Shown: piece by piece, positions 1 to 8,261 of the stretch
Position numbering within the stretch: position 1 is the first letter of the stretch
Layout: each line of letters begins with the position of its first letter
Source of the DNA: JAGTVB01 sp964624765
Lineage (GTDB): Bacteria > Pseudomonadota > Gammaproteobacteria > HK1
Direction: 5' to 3'
DNA length: 30,416 nt
NCBI GenBank assembly: GCA_964624765.1
Contig: CAZUZO010000027.1
Coordinates: 1-30,416, forward strand
Notes under the pieces: model-generated
Seen by the model: the letters and a program-made list of their open reading frames with translations, nothing else
The model's database searches: none
Told to the model about the DNA's origin: nothing
Translations under genes and position numbers: made by a program

Positions 1-60
1 ATGTTCAAGTCGGCAGGTCTGGTTAGTCCACAAATCAGGTAGGTGCGCTATATGTGCTGG

Positions 61-132
61 TAAGCTGCTTTAGAAACGTCGCGAGCGCCTTGCGACTCCG
101 GCGTTCGTGACATTCTTAAAACAGCTTCTAAG
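61..132. repeat. Family A palindromic repeat, short copy (A0)
   Basis: The right end (about 105-132) reads as the inverse of the left end of the copy at 4196, ending TTAAAACAGCTTCTAAG. The left end (AAGCTGCTTTAGAAACG) is a degenerate inverted copy of it. The copy is about 70 bp against about 150 bp for the copies at 4196 and 15180, so it lacks the internal hairpin. It lies just downstream of the membrane protein gene on the minus strand. Confidence 0.6.
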
Positions 133-147
133 AGGCATGAGACCGCC

Positions 148-1110
148 TTACGGTGAGAACGAATTGACCGGGAGGACACGCTGGCCGGCCTTTTCACCGA
201 GTTCACGGAACTTGTCACTGGCGGCGTCTAGCCGACTGATCCAGTCTTCGCGGGGTTGCTGGCCAGCAGTGACCTTGTAAAAGGCCTGGATCAAAGCTGC
301 CATGGCGAAAGGATCGATAAGCGCCGCCTTTACCGAAAGCGCAAAGACGAAGGCGACTACGACGGCCCAGAAGCCGGCACCCTCCGGGAAAAAGCTGACC
401 CAGGCCATGAAAGGCGCGAGCATCACGACGAAAATCACCAGGGTCAATATCCAGACGATCGCGGCCAAAAACAGTGCATTTTTGAGCATCTTGCCGAAGT
501 TTTGCGCGTACAGCACAAGGGCATCGCGACTGCTTGCCCAAGGGTTGTCTGACTGGATGCGGATGTTGTGTGCCAGAATCACCTCGTCCACGTAACTCAA
601 CGAGAGGTTGAGCACCGTATTGACGAACCCCATGACACCTTGGAGGCCCGGGATAGGCAGGAAGCGACTGATCGTCATCAGTAGGCGGTTGATCACCTTG
701 AGCACCCCCTTGATCAGTTGGTCCACCGCGAATAGCACGGAGGTCTCAACGAAACGGGCTCGAACCTCCGCGGTCGCATACTCGATCTGGCGTCTGCCAT
801 TCGGGATCGCTTTGCCGTCGATCAGATGGACCAAAACCGCAATGTGCCCAGCCTTGACCATGTACAGCAGGTACTCGCGCATAAGATAGATGACTCCCGA
901 CACCGCCAAGAAGCCAATGAAGCCGCCGAAAAAGGCATAGCCAGCGGGTTCATCCCCCACCGTGCCGACCAGATAGCCAAGACCCGCACCGCCCCCGGTC
1001 GCAACCACGTAGACCAAGGAAATAACGAAAAAGACGATCAGCCGAAGCAGAATAAAAGGCGCGCTCTTCGCCATCAGACTCACGGTTCTACTGACCCCGA
1101 AATCGAGCAT
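148..1110 (-). CDS. Polytopic inner-membrane protein of unknown function
   Basis: The protein is 320 aa from the ATG at 1110, which is preceded by a strong AGGAGG about 7 nt upstream; a longer open frame to 1305 has no such site. About five or six hydrophobic segments can be seen: one near residues 16-38 (ending in a Gly-rich GGGAGLGYLVG stretch), one around 45-70, a weaker amphipathic middle, and a cluster in the last third (for example LFLAAIVWILTLVIFVVMLAPF followed by a second long hydrophobic run). A conserved-looking YVDEVILAHNI-x-NPWASSRDALVLYAQN block separates the halves. The C-terminus is soluble and basic. The layout recalls multi-pass transporter-like or uncharacterised membrane families, but I do not recognise it and assign no function. 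A degenerate family A repeat follows its stop codon. Confidence 0.75.
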   Translation of the reverse strand: MLDFGVSRTVSLMAKSAPFILLRLIVFFVISLVYVVATGGGAGLGYLVGTVGDEPAGYAFFGGFIGFLAVSGVIYLMREYLLYMVKAGHIAVLVHLIDGKAIPNGRRQIEYATAEVRARFVETSVLFAVDQLIKGVLKVINRLLMTISRFLPIPGLQGVMGFVNTVLNLSLSYVDEVILAHNIRIQSDNPWASSRDALVLYAQNFGKMLKNALFLAAIVWILTLVIFVVMLAPFMAWVSFFPEGAGFWAVVVAFVFALSVKAALIDPFAMAALIQAFYKVTAGQQPREDWISRLDAASDKFRELGEKAGQRVLPVNSFSP

Positions 1111-1225
1111 TGCGACCCCTCCTGGATGGTGTTCCTCTACGGAAATATAGCGCCACATTCTTGACCGCGTTAAATCCCATCGAGACCCAGGCTTATAGGG
1201 TCGTACTCCCGCAAACGCCGCCCCA

Positions 1226-1378
1226 CGCAGTATACCGAGGTTGCCACGAGACGCGGCGGAGATAGCCCTGGCGCATGTGATCGAAAACCAGGTGATCGAA
1301 AACAAGCTGGAAGCGCCCTACCGACGCGGCGAGCTCCTCTCCGAACGTCGCAAGATCATGCGGGAGCGGGCAAGCTAA
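1226..1378 (+). pseudogene. C-terminal remnant of a P4-type tyrosine integrase
   Basis: The plus-strand frame ending in TAA at 1376 reads LPRDAAEIALAH-VIENQ-VIENK-LEAPYRRGELL-SERRKIMRERAS. This fits the extreme C-terminus of P4/IntS-type integrases, where an ALAH...VEAAYRR.DL.EKRR.LM pattern follows the catalytic Tyr region. Only about 50 codons remain, and no catalytic R..H.R..Y core is visible upstream, so it is a decayed fragment. A 15-nt in-frame tandem duplication (VIENQ/VIENK) lies inside it. Integrases of this type insert at tRNA 3' ends, and tRNA-Ser lies about 600 bp away with its 3' end facing this fragment, so a lost integrative element is likely. The assignment rests on the family pattern from memory, not on a search. 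Confidence 0.6.
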
Positions 1379-1400
1379 GTTAGCAAGCAGCAGGCCGAGG

Positions 1401-1500
1401 NNNNNNNNNNNNNNNNNNNNNNNNNNNNNNNNNNNNNNNNNNNNNNNNNNNNNNNNNNNNNNNNNNNNNNNNNNNNNNNNNNNNNNNNNNNNNNNNNNNN
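1401..1500. other. Assembly gap (100 N)
   Basis: Exactly 100 N, the usual placeholder for a gap of unknown size. The same 18 bases (starting GCAAGCAGCAGG, ending CCGAGG) stand immediately before it (1383-1400) and immediately after it (1501-1518). Either the two contigs overlap and no sequence is missing, or a repeat copy lies at each side of a real gap. Confidence 0.98.
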
Positions 1501-1664
1501 GCAAGCAGCAGGCCGAGGTGGTACCCACCAACCGATCCGCCTACGCCTAACCCGAACGGGGGGAGCCTTCGGAGACGGACGGGAAGCGGGACGCAAGCGG
1601 CAACGATCGGGACTTAAGCCGACCAACGACACCGAGTCGGTTAGGCAGCGTCCGGCGGCGTTCG

Positions 1665-1916
1665 GATTTCAGCACTGAAAAGGAGTTCCAGGACATCAAC
1701 GCCCTGGCCACCGACGGCGGCATCGAGGCGCTGCTTAACGAGGCGGGGTTCTTCTATGGGGACGAGACCTTCCCGCAGGCCATCTCCGCCTTCGACGGCT
1801 ACCAAGCCAGGGCAACGTCCCTGGTTTCTCTTTCCCGCCCGCGGTTGCAGCCGGCCTGTAGCCATTCATTCTCTACGGCGGCGCCATCTTCGTCTGCCGG
1901 CATTGCTAGGAATTAG
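1665..1916 (+). pseudogene. Unassigned open-frame fragment, possible mobile-element cargo
   Basis: The plus frame reads DFSTEKEFQDINALATDGGIEALLNEAGFFYGDETFPQAIS and continues into a low-quality Ser/Pro-rich tail with a stop at 1914. The first 45 codons have the even composition and GC-rich third positions of real coding sequence. The part after about 1805 does not look coding. No ATG or ribosome site is visible at its head, and the sequence upstream leads into the scaffold gap. I do not recognise the family. Its position between an integrase scrap and tRNA-Ser suggests a leftover of the same element. Confidence 0.3.
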
Positions 1917-2002
1917 CCTACTCAAGCCAGCGTGAAACCTCCGACGACCGGGCCGCGCACAGCAGGCCGACAGAATGCGCAAAAAGAAAACGGGCGAATA
2001 AA

Positions 2003-2096
2003 TGGCGGAGAGAGAGGGATTCGAACCCTCGAGGGAGCTATTAACCCCCTACTCCCTTAGCAGGGGAGCGCCTTCAGCCAGCTCGGCCATCTCTCC
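2003..2096 (-). tRNA. serV: tRNA-Ser (anticodon GCU)
   Basis: Read on the minus strand the 94-nt gene starts GGAGAGATGGCCGAG, pairs its acceptor stem with CTCTCTCC-G and carries an encoded CCA. The anticodon stem CTCCC/GGGAG encloses loop CTGCTAA, giving anticodon GCU. A long variable arm (AGGGGGTTAATAGCTCCCT) marks it as a class II serine tRNA, and GGTTCGAATCC forms the T arm. Its place next to csrA matches the gammaproteobacterial arrangement. Confidence 0.96.
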
Positions 2097-2346
2097 TAAA
2101 CGAACTATTGATGGTGGGTGATCGATGATGGAGGCAGGGCGCCAGGCACACCCGTGATCGCCTCATCCCCATGCTAGCGCTGGTCGCCACAGGATCAAGC
2201 GCACGCCGCCAACCCAGCGTTCTTACGACTAGCCACGCTTAGCCTCTTAGCACTTCTGCTCTTTGCTGGTTTGCTGCGAATACAGGCTTTCCCTTGACCC
2301 ACGGCCTTAGAATACCGAACTCGAATCAGCCTGGCAAAGTGTATTC

Positions 2347-2553
2347 CTATCGACGAGCCTCGCGATCCTCCGCCTTCCCTTGGTGCGCCCGTTCCTGTTG
2401 GATGCGCTCGTAGATCTCCTCACGATGTACCGTGATTTCCTTTGGAGCATTTATGCCAATGCGAACCTGATTCCCCTTCACCCCTAATACTGTCACCGTG
2501 ACTTCATCGCCGATCATGAGCGATTCACCCACTCTCCTAGTTAGAATAAGCAT
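2347..2553 (-). CDS. csrA: Carbon storage regulator CsrA/RsmA
   Basis: Small RNA-binding translational regulator that binds GGA motifs in 5' leaders and represses or stabilises mRNAs of carbon metabolism, motility and biofilm genes. It acts as a domain-swapped dimer. The start at ATG 2553 gives 68 aa beginning MLILTRRVGESLMIGDEVTVTVLGVKGNQVRIGINAPKEITVHREEIYERI, an almost textbook CsrA. The key RNA-contact residues near the N-terminus (L4, R6, R7) and around R44 of the family (here VHREEIY) are kept. AAGGAG stands 8 nt before this ATG; a longer frame to 2619 has no family support. The tail (QQERAHQGKAEDREARR) is charged and variable, as in other CsrA proteins. The gene sits between lysC and tRNA-Ser, as in Pseudomonas. 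Confidence 0.97.
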   Translation of the reverse strand: MLILTRRVGESLMIGDEVTVTVLGVKGNQVRIGINAPKEITVHREEIYERIQQERAHQGKAEDREARR

Positions 2554-2801
2554 GTCGTTTCTCCTTGACCAAGAGTGCCGCAGGCCACCGTATCCCCTTG
2601 GAACCCACTTCACGGACATCCTCAGGTCTTGTGCTTCCTAAAGGGAGTGACGTTTAACCCATCGGGTCAAGTGTCCATGCTCACGCGCACTCGACTGCCA
2701 ATTAGTACTGCTACCTCTTGTCGCGTCTTCGGCAAAGGGGCCTGGCGTCCGTGAATTACCCTCGTTCGGCTTTCAACCTGACTTTTTGACCTTGTGTGCT
2801 G

Positions 2802-4019
2802 CTATCCGTTCTGCCCCAGTCCAAACTCGCTGTGCAGGGCGCGTACACCGAGCTCCGCATACTTCTCGTCAACTACCACTGAAATCTTTATCTCAGAGGT
2901 TGAAATCATGCGGATATTGATGCCTTCCCTCGCCAGCGCCTCAAACATGCGGCTTGCAATTCCGGCGTGGGAGCGCATCCCGACACCCACCAGAGAAATC
3001 TTGGCAATACGTTCATCCCCCGTAACTTCACGAGCCCCCAGTTCACTGGCAACTTGTTCTAGGATCCGCTGGGCCGCTTGGTAGTCGTTTCGATGCACGG
3101 TGAAGGTAAAGTCGGTCGTTCCATCCTCACCGACATTTTGCACGATCATGTCGACTTCGATGTTGACCTTCGCCACCGGCCCTAAAATTCGGTAGGCGAT
3201 ACCCGGCCGGTCCGGAACTCCAAGCACCGTGAGTTTGGCCTCGTCCCGATTGCAGGTGACTCCAGAAATGAGAGGTTGCTCCACACCGGCCTCCTCAGCG
3301 ATAAGGGTACCCTTACCTGGTTCGAATGAAGAAAGTACGCGTAACGGTACGTTATATTTGCGCGCGAACTCCACCGCACGAATCTGCAGCACCTTGGCGC
3401 CCAGGCTAGCCAGCTCCAGCATCTCCTCGAAAGTGACTCTCTCCAGCCGGCGAGCATCGGGCACAACCCTCGGGTCGGCCGTGTACACCCCGTCAACATC
3501 GGTGAAAATCTGGCATTCTTTCGCCGACAGCGCTGCCGCCAGGGCAACCGCCGTCGTATCTGATCCCCCCCTTCCCAGGGTTGTGATGTTGCCGTGCTCA
3601 TCGACACCTTGAAAGCCGGCGACGACAACTACCCGGCCTTTCGCCAGATCCTCGGCAACGCGACGGTGATCGATGCCGACGATGCGCGCTTTGTTGTGGG
3701 CGTTATCGGTACGTATGTGTACCTGTCCGCCCGTATAGGAGCGCGCTGGGCAATCTTTCGATTCTAGACAGATACTCAGCAGCGCGATAGTGACCTGCTC
3801 TCCCGTCGACAGTAACACATCGAGCTCACGCGGATTCGGTTGAGGATCGAGGGACTTGGCCATCGCAAGTAGTCGGTTCGTCTCACCACTCATAGCAGAA
3901 ACGACTACCACCACGTCCTCGCCTCGTTCCCGTACCGCCCGCACTTGGTCGGCAACGGCAGCGATGCGCTCCAAAGTACCTACGGAGGTACCGCCATACT
4001 TCTGAACGATCAGTGCCAA
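2802..4019 (-). CDS. lysC: Aspartate kinase
   Basis: Catalyses ATP-dependent phosphorylation of L-aspartate, the first step to lysine, threonine, methionine and diaminopimelate. The 405-aa product has the N-terminal kinase signature VQKYGGTSVG (residues 5-14), the substrate loop TTLGRGGSDTTAV near 150 and DVDGVYTADPR. Two ACT domains follow: one around 265-330 (LTVLGVPDRPGIAYRILGPVAKVNIEVDMI) and one around 345-400 (ISLVGVGMRSHAGIASRMFEALAREGINIRMISTSEIKISVVV). Length and layout are those of the monofunctional, feedback-regulated class found in Pseudomonas. The start codon is TTG at 4019 (ALIVQKYGG follows), with AAAGGA about 10 nt upstream; no ATG fits, so weak initiation is likely. The gene lies between alaS and csrA on the same strand. 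I see no lysine riboswitch in the short leader. Confidence 0.97.
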   Translation of the reverse strand: MALIVQKYGGTSVGTLERIAAVADQVRAVRERGEDVVVVVSAMSGETNRLLAMAKSLDPQPNPRELDVLLSTGEQVTIALLSICLESKDCPARSYTGGQVHIRTDNAHNKARIVGIDHRRVAEDLAKGRVVVVAGFQGVDEHGNITTLGRGGSDTTAVALAAALSAKECQIFTDVDGVYTADPRVVPDARRLERVTFEEMLELASLGAKVLQIRAVEFARKYNVPLRVLSSFEPGKGTLIAEEAGVEQPLISGVTCNRDEAKLTVLGVPDRPGIAYRILGPVAKVNIEVDMIVQNVGEDGTTDFTFTVHRNDYQAAQRILEQVASELGAREVTGDERIAKISLVGVGMRSHAGIASRMFEALAREGINIRMISTSEIKISVVVDEKYAELGVRALHSEFGLGQNG

Positions 4020-4044
4020 CAGTCTTTACGTCCTTTCACCAGAT

Positions 4045-4075
4045 GTGCCCCATGGCACGATAACCAGCGCTGGTT
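4045..4075. promoter_or_regulatory. Two short palindromes in the lysC leader
   Basis: GTGCC-CCAT-GGCAC (4045-4058) and the perfect 14-bp palindrome AACCAGCGCTGGTT (4062-4075) lie 26-56 bp upstream of the lysC TTG start. The second has no loop, so it fits a dimeric protein site better than an RNA hairpin. No factor can be named and chance is possible. Confidence 0.25.
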
Positions 4076-4195
4076 CCGCTTAGAAGCCATTTAGGACAGC
4101 GTCTCGCGCGCCGGCGCCGGTACGCCGAGTTGCGTAGCAGCCCATCACCGTGTCACGCCGCCTGTGGCAAGCGTCATCGCTTCTTACACGGTCCC

Positions 4196-4345
4196 TTAGA
4201 AGCTGTTTTAAGAATGTCACGAGCGCCGGCAGAGCAAGGCGCACGGCGGCGAGCAACCGGAGTGTACAAGGGAGTACATGAGGATTGCGAGCCGCCGTGC
4301 AACGCAGCTCAGGCAAGCGCAGTCATTTTTAAAACAGCTTCTTAG
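4196..4345. repeat. Family A palindromic repeat, full copy (A1)
   Basis: About 150 bp bounded by terminal inverted repeats: left TTAGAAGCTGTTTTAAGAATG, whose counterpart at the right is the inverse of AAGAAGCTGTTTTAAAAATG. Inside are a 10-bp inverted pair GCACGGCGGC...GCCGCCGTGC and a small GTACAAGGGAGTAC centre, so the element can fold into one long hairpin. It is nearly identical to the copy at 15180-15329 in opposite orientation. Its right end overlaps the alaS stop codon (TAA at 4344-4342, read as TAAGAAGCTG). No transposase is encoded; it looks like a MITE or other non-autonomous repeat. Confidence 0.85.
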
Positions 4346-6948
4346 GAAACGAGTCGCTCCTTAACCCAAGCAGGAACGGCTCGCAGCGCCTGGTCAAGCT
4401 TGGAGGGATCGTTTCCTCCAGCCTGCGCAAGGTCCGGGCGACCTCCACCACGCCCTCCCACCTGGCTGGCAACGAAATTAACCAGAGGCCCCGCCGCGAT
4501 ATGCCGAGTCCCCTCCGGCGTCACCCCCGCAACCAAACTCACCTTATCATCGGCCACGGTCGCCAACACCACGACCGCCGAGCCGAGTTTGTGTTTCAGT
4601 TGATCGACAAGCTCGCGCAACCCCTTGGCATCGACCCCATCGATCCTGGCTGCCAACACCCTTAGCCCATTCACTTCCAACGCCTGGGCCGCTAACTCGC
4701 TGCCTTGCACAGCCACCAGCTTGCCTTGGAGGCGCTCCAGCTCCTTTTCAAGCCCTCGATGCCGGACTAGCAGCTGCGTTAATCTGTCTTCCAGGCTCCG
4801 CGGTTCGCATTTTAGCAGGTCTGCCAGACGACCAACCTGGTCATCCAGCGCCGTCACCCACGCCAGAGCCTGATCGCCCGTCACCGCCTCGATGCGCCGA
4901 ACACCGGCGGCAACGCCGGTTTCCGAGATAATTTTGAAAAGACCGATCTCACCGGCCCGAGCGACGTGGGTGCCACCGCAAAGCTCTCTGGAATAGTGCC
5001 CGATGGAAAGCACTCTCACCTGGGCCCCATATTTCTCACCGAAAAACGCCAGCGCCCCTCCCTCAACCGCCTCTTGGTAGGACTGAACCCGCGTGGTCAC
5101 CTGGGTATCGGACAGAATGGCTTCATTCACCCAACGTTCGATCTGGCGCAACGTGGTCGGCGTGATGGGCTCAAAATGGGAAAAGTCAAAGCGCAGCCGA
5201 TCGGAGGCCACCAAGGAGCCTTTTTGCGCGACATGTCCTCCCAACAGTTCACGTAGGGCCGCATGCAGAAGATGCGTGGCCGAGTGATTGCGTGCCGTGG
5301 CTCGACGCTTGCTCGCATTGACCTCGGCACCCACACGGTCGCCAGGCTGAAGCCTGCCTTCCACCAAGTGGCCCAGATGGGCTATCGCTTCACCGTGACG
5401 CCGTGTGTCAGTCACCTCAAATCGAGTGGCTGGAGTGCGCAGCACCCCTTGGTCACCAGCTTGCCCGCCCGCCTCCGGGTAAAACGGGGTCCGATCCAGT
5501 ATTACCGCTGCCTCGGTACCGCTGGTCAACTGCTGTGCTTCAGTGCCATCAACATACAGCGCAAGCACCTCTGCACTTTGCTCCACAAGGTGGGTATACC
5601 CAGTGAACTCGGAGCACGAATCGGCCGTCAATTCTGCCATCCAACCCGGTCCGAATTGGCTTGCGGCACGGCCTCGTGCACGCTGTGCTGCCATCTCACG
5701 CTCAAAGCCCTCCACATCGAGGGAAAGGCCCCGTTCCCGTGCGATGTCAGCGGTCAAGTCGATGGGGAAGCCGTAGGTGTCATAGAGTCGGAACAACGTC
5801 TGTCCAGGGATGACGCTCCCTGCAAGCTCCTGAAACGACTTTTCCAAGATATGCATACCTTGGTCGAGGGTTTCCGCGAATCGTTCCTCTTCTTGCTTAA
5901 GGACCCGTTCCACTAACGAACGCTGCTGACTCAACTCGGGATACGCTTGTCCCATCGCTTGTTCCAACGTCAACACCAAGCGATGGAAAAAAGGTTCCCG
6001 AATCCCAAGCTTGTGACCATGGCGTAAGGCACGACGGATGATCCGGCGCAACACATAACCACGCCCCTCGTTGGAGGGGAAAATGCCGTCAATAGCGAGA
6101 AAAGCGCTAGACCGAATATGATCCGCAATCACCCGCAGCGATCGGTTGGCGAGATCTTCGGTGCCCGCCATAACCGCCACCGCTTCGATGAGGCCACGGA
6201 ACAGATCCGTTTCATAATTGCTGTGCACCCCCTGGGTGGCCGCCGCCAAGCGTTCTAGTCCCATACCCGTATCGACAGAGGGCCTAGGCAGGGGACTAAG
6301 CTCTCCCGAGGGCTCCCGATTGAACTGCATGAACACGAGATTCCAGATCTCGACATAGCGGTCGCCTTCCTGGGTGGGACTTCCCGGTGGGCCACCTGCT
6401 ATCTCCGGTCCATGGTCATAGAAGATCTCCGAACACGGCCCGCACGGCCCCGTATCCCCCATGGCCCAGAAGTTATCTTTACCACCACAGCGAGAGAACC
6501 GTTCAGAAGCAATACCGACCTCATTGAGCCAAATGTCGGCGGATTCATCGTCCTTATCATAAACGGTGATCCACAACCGCTCGGGCGGAAGGGCCAATTC
6601 CTTAGTCAGTAGCTCCCAAGCGAACGCGATCGCTTCGCGCTTGAAGTAATCCCCAAAGCTAAAGTTTCCAAGCATCTCGAAGAACGTATGGTGGCGAGCG
6701 GTGTAACCGACGTTCTCCAAGTCGTTGTGTTTGCCACCGGCACGAACGCAACGCTGACTCGACGCCGCACAAGTATATGGGCGCTTGTCGAGGCCCAAAA
6801 AGACCTCCTTGAACTGAACCATTCCAGCGTTGGTGAACAGCAATGAGGGGTCGTTAGCAGGTATCAGCGAACTGCTCGCGACCACTTCGTGGCCACGGGC
6901 CTTGAAGTACCCAAGAAAGGCCCTGCGTAGGTCGTTGCTGGATTTCAT
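4342..6948 (-). CDS. alaS: Alanine--tRNA ligase
   Basis: Charges tRNA-Ala and edits mischarged Ser/Gly-tRNA. The 868-aa product, from the ATG at 6948 (MKSSNDLRRAFLGYFKARGHEVVASSSLIPANDPSLLFTNAGM), matches the E. coli N-terminus and length (about 876). Domains in order: class II aminoacylation core with MVQFKEVFLG and RCVRAGGKHNDLENVG; tRNA recognition; the editing domain with HSATHLLHAALRELLG (zinc ligands HxxxH) and CGGTHVARAGEIG (CxxxH); and the C-Ala domain ending GGRGGGRPDLAQAGGNDPSKLDQALRAVPAWV. The frame also runs up to a TTG at 6993, but the family start is the ATG. A clear Shine-Dalgarno is not seen close to it; AAGGGACGGG lies about 15-20 nt upstream. The stop codon is embedded in the end of a family A repeat. 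Confidence 0.98.
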   Translation of the reverse strand: MKSSNDLRRAFLGYFKARGHEVVASSSLIPANDPSLLFTNAGMVQFKEVFLGLDKRPYTCAASSQRCVRAGGKHNDLENVGYTARHHTFFEMLGNFSFGDYFKREAIAFAWELLTKELALPPERLWITVYDKDDESADIWLNEVGIASERFSRCGGKDNFWAMGDTGPCGPCSEIFYDHGPEIAGGPPGSPTQEGDRYVEIWNLVFMQFNREPSGELSPLPRPSVDTGMGLERLAAATQGVHSNYETDLFRGLIEAVAVMAGTEDLANRSLRVIADHIRSSAFLAIDGIFPSNEGRGYVLRRIIRRALRHGHKLGIREPFFHRLVLTLEQAMGQAYPELSQQRSLVERVLKQEEERFAETLDQGMHILEKSFQELAGSVIPGQTLFRLYDTYGFPIDLTADIARERGLSLDVEGFEREMAAQRARGRAASQFGPGWMAELTADSCSEFTGYTHLVEQSAEVLALYVDGTEAQQLTSGTEAAVILDRTPFYPEAGGQAGDQGVLRTPATRFEVTDTRRHGEAIAHLGHLVEGRLQPGDRVGAEVNASKRRATARNHSATHLLHAALRELLGGHVAQKGSLVASDRLRFDFSHFEPITPTTLRQIERWVNEAILSDTQVTTRVQSYQEAVEGGALAFFGEKYGAQVRVLSIGHYSRELCGGTHVARAGEIGLFKIISETGVAAGVRRIEAVTGDQALAWVTALDDQVGRLADLLKCEPRSLEDRLTQLLVRHRGLEKELERLQGKLVAVQGSELAAQALEVNGLRVLAARIDGVDAKGLRELVDQLKHKLGSAVVVLATVADDKVSLVAGVTPEGTRHIAAGPLVNFVASQVGGRGGGRPDLAQAGGNDPSKLDQALRAVPAWVKERLVS

Positions 6949-7134
6949 GGCCCGCGTCGAATTCCCGTCCCTTGACAGCCCATACCAGAACAAGTCGCTT
7001 TAATAACGACCGCCTTTGTCATAGCGAAGTTGCCGAGCATCTTTAAATTACAGCTTCTCTGGACACGACAAATCGTCAACCTCCGGGATTAAGAGCGTGT
7101 AAAGAGATCCCCTACCCTACCTGAAGCGCCATGC

Positions 7135-7232
7135 GGCGGTGCTCGCTCCTCGCCTATCTATCTGATATGTCTCGCCGCTGCGCGCCGTCCGCCTAGCCCT
7201 CGGGCTGCTCGCTACGGTTTTTTCACAACCTC
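7135..7232. repeat. Family B palindromic repeat, one-ended copy (B1)
   Basis: The element starts on the base after the recA stop codon and reads GAGGTTGTGAAAAAACCG on the minus strand. It shares with the copy at 26863 the internal words GGCGGACGGCG, CATATCA and GATAGGCGAGGAGCG, followed by AGCACCG. The far terminal repeat is missing. It fills the recA-alaS space where recX normally lies. A faint family A-like end (TTTAAATTACAGCTTCT) is also seen near 7040-7058. Confidence 0.75.
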
Positions 7233-8261
7233 TCAGGCCAGAACCTCCTCCGGCTTGGGCTGTAGAATCGGGCTCGGCAATGCTCTTTCACGGATTTTCA
7301 GCTCGATTTCTTGGCTCAGTTCCGTATGCTCCTTCAAGAAGTCCCGAACGTTATCCCGACCTTGCCCGATGCGGTCGCGATTATAGCTATACCACGCACC
7401 GGCCTTTTCAACGATGCCGTAGAGTACGCCGAGATCGATAAGCTCGCCAGCGCGGGAAATCCCTTCACCATACAGAATATCAAACTCCGCCTGTCTAAAG
7501 GGCGGTGCCACCTTGTTCTTAACCACCTTCACGCGCGTTTCGTTTCCAATAATCTCATCTGCCTTTTTGATCGATCCGATACGCCGGATGTCCAAACGAA
7601 CCGATGAGTAAAACTTCAAGGCGTTACCACCCGTCGTCGTTTCGGGGCTGCCGAACATGACGCCAATCTTCACGCGGATTTGATTTATGAAGATCAGTAA
7701 TGAGTTTGAACGCTTGATATTAGCGGTCAGTTTACGCAGTGCTTGGGACATCAGGCGGGCCTGTAGCCCGACATGGCTGTCTCCCATCTCTCCCTCGAGC
7801 TCGGCCTTGGGGGTCAGCGCCGCCACCGAGTCAATCACAATACCGTCGACCGCACCGGAACGAACCAGCATGTCGGTGATTTCAAGCGCCTGTTCACCGG
7901 TGTCGGGCTGCGCAATAAGTAGATCATCGATATTCACGCCGATTTTCTCGGCGTAGATGGGATCCAGTGCATGCTCGGCGTCAATAAAGGCCGCCGTCCC
8001 ACCTCGTTTTTGCAACTGCGCAACGGCCTGCAAAGCGAGCGTTGTCTTGCCGGAAGATTCCGGGCCATAGATCTCGATGATGCGTCCGCGCGGCAGGCCC
8101 CCGACCCCAAGCGCGATGTCCAACCCCAGCGAACCAGTAGAAACCACCTCCAGATCTCGCAAGGTTTGTGCATCACCCATCCGCATGACCGCACCCTTTC
8201 CAAACTGGCGATCGATCTGGGCCAATGCCGCCTGTAACGCGCGCTGTCGATTCTCGTCCAC
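7233..8261 (-). CDS. recA: Recombinase RecA
   Basis: DNA strand-exchange ATPase and coprotease for LexA. The start chosen is GTG at 8261, giving 342 aa beginning (V)DENRQRALQAALAQIDRQFGKGAVMRMGD. This aligns with the E. coli start ([24 protein letters not shown]) and has AAGAGGTG 6 nt upstream. A further in-frame GTG at 8297 would add 12 unconserved residues. Walker A is GPESSGKTT (residues 66-74). The DNA-binding loop L1 region (EGEMGDSHVGLQARLMSQALRKLT) and L2 (INQIRVKIGVMFGSPETTTGGNALKFYSS) are intact. The C-terminus is less acidic than in E. coli RecA. No clear LexA box of the CTGT-N8-ACAG type was found by eye in the roughly 260 bp upstream. recX does not follow. Confidence 0.98.
   Translation of the reverse strand: MDENRQRALQAALAQIDRQFGKGAVMRMGDAQTLRDLEVVSTGSLGLDIALGVGGLPRGRIIEIYGPESSGKTTLALQAVAQLQKRGGTAAFIDAEHALDPIYAEKIGVNIDDLLIAQPDTGEQALEITDMLVRSGAVDGIVIDSVAALTPKAELEGEMGDSHVGLQARLMSQALRKLTANIKRSNSLLIFINQIRVKIGVMFGSPETTTGGNALKFYSSVRLDIRRIGSIKKADEIIGNETRVKVVKNKVAPPFRQAEFDILYGEGISRAGELIDLGVLYGIVEKAGAWYSYNRDRIGQGRDNVRDFLKEHTELSQEIELKIRERALPSPILQPKPEEVLA

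Noticed and set aside
4020..4195. Lysine riboswitch upstream of lysC
   Set aside because: The leader is too short and lacks the conserved lysine-riboswitch core; only small palindromes are present.
4196..4345. CRISPR-like or tRNA-like structure in the palindromic elements
   Set aside because: There are no regularly spaced direct repeats with spacers anywhere in the window, and the elements are single inverted structures, not arrays.
5263..5916. 217-codon open frame on the plus strand
   Set aside because: It lies wholly antisense to alaS, whose protein motifs are intact, and has no ribosome site or recognisable motif.
7034..7062. Additional family A end (TTTAAATTACAGCTTCT)
   Set aside because: One imperfect end without its partner is too weak to list as a separate repeat.
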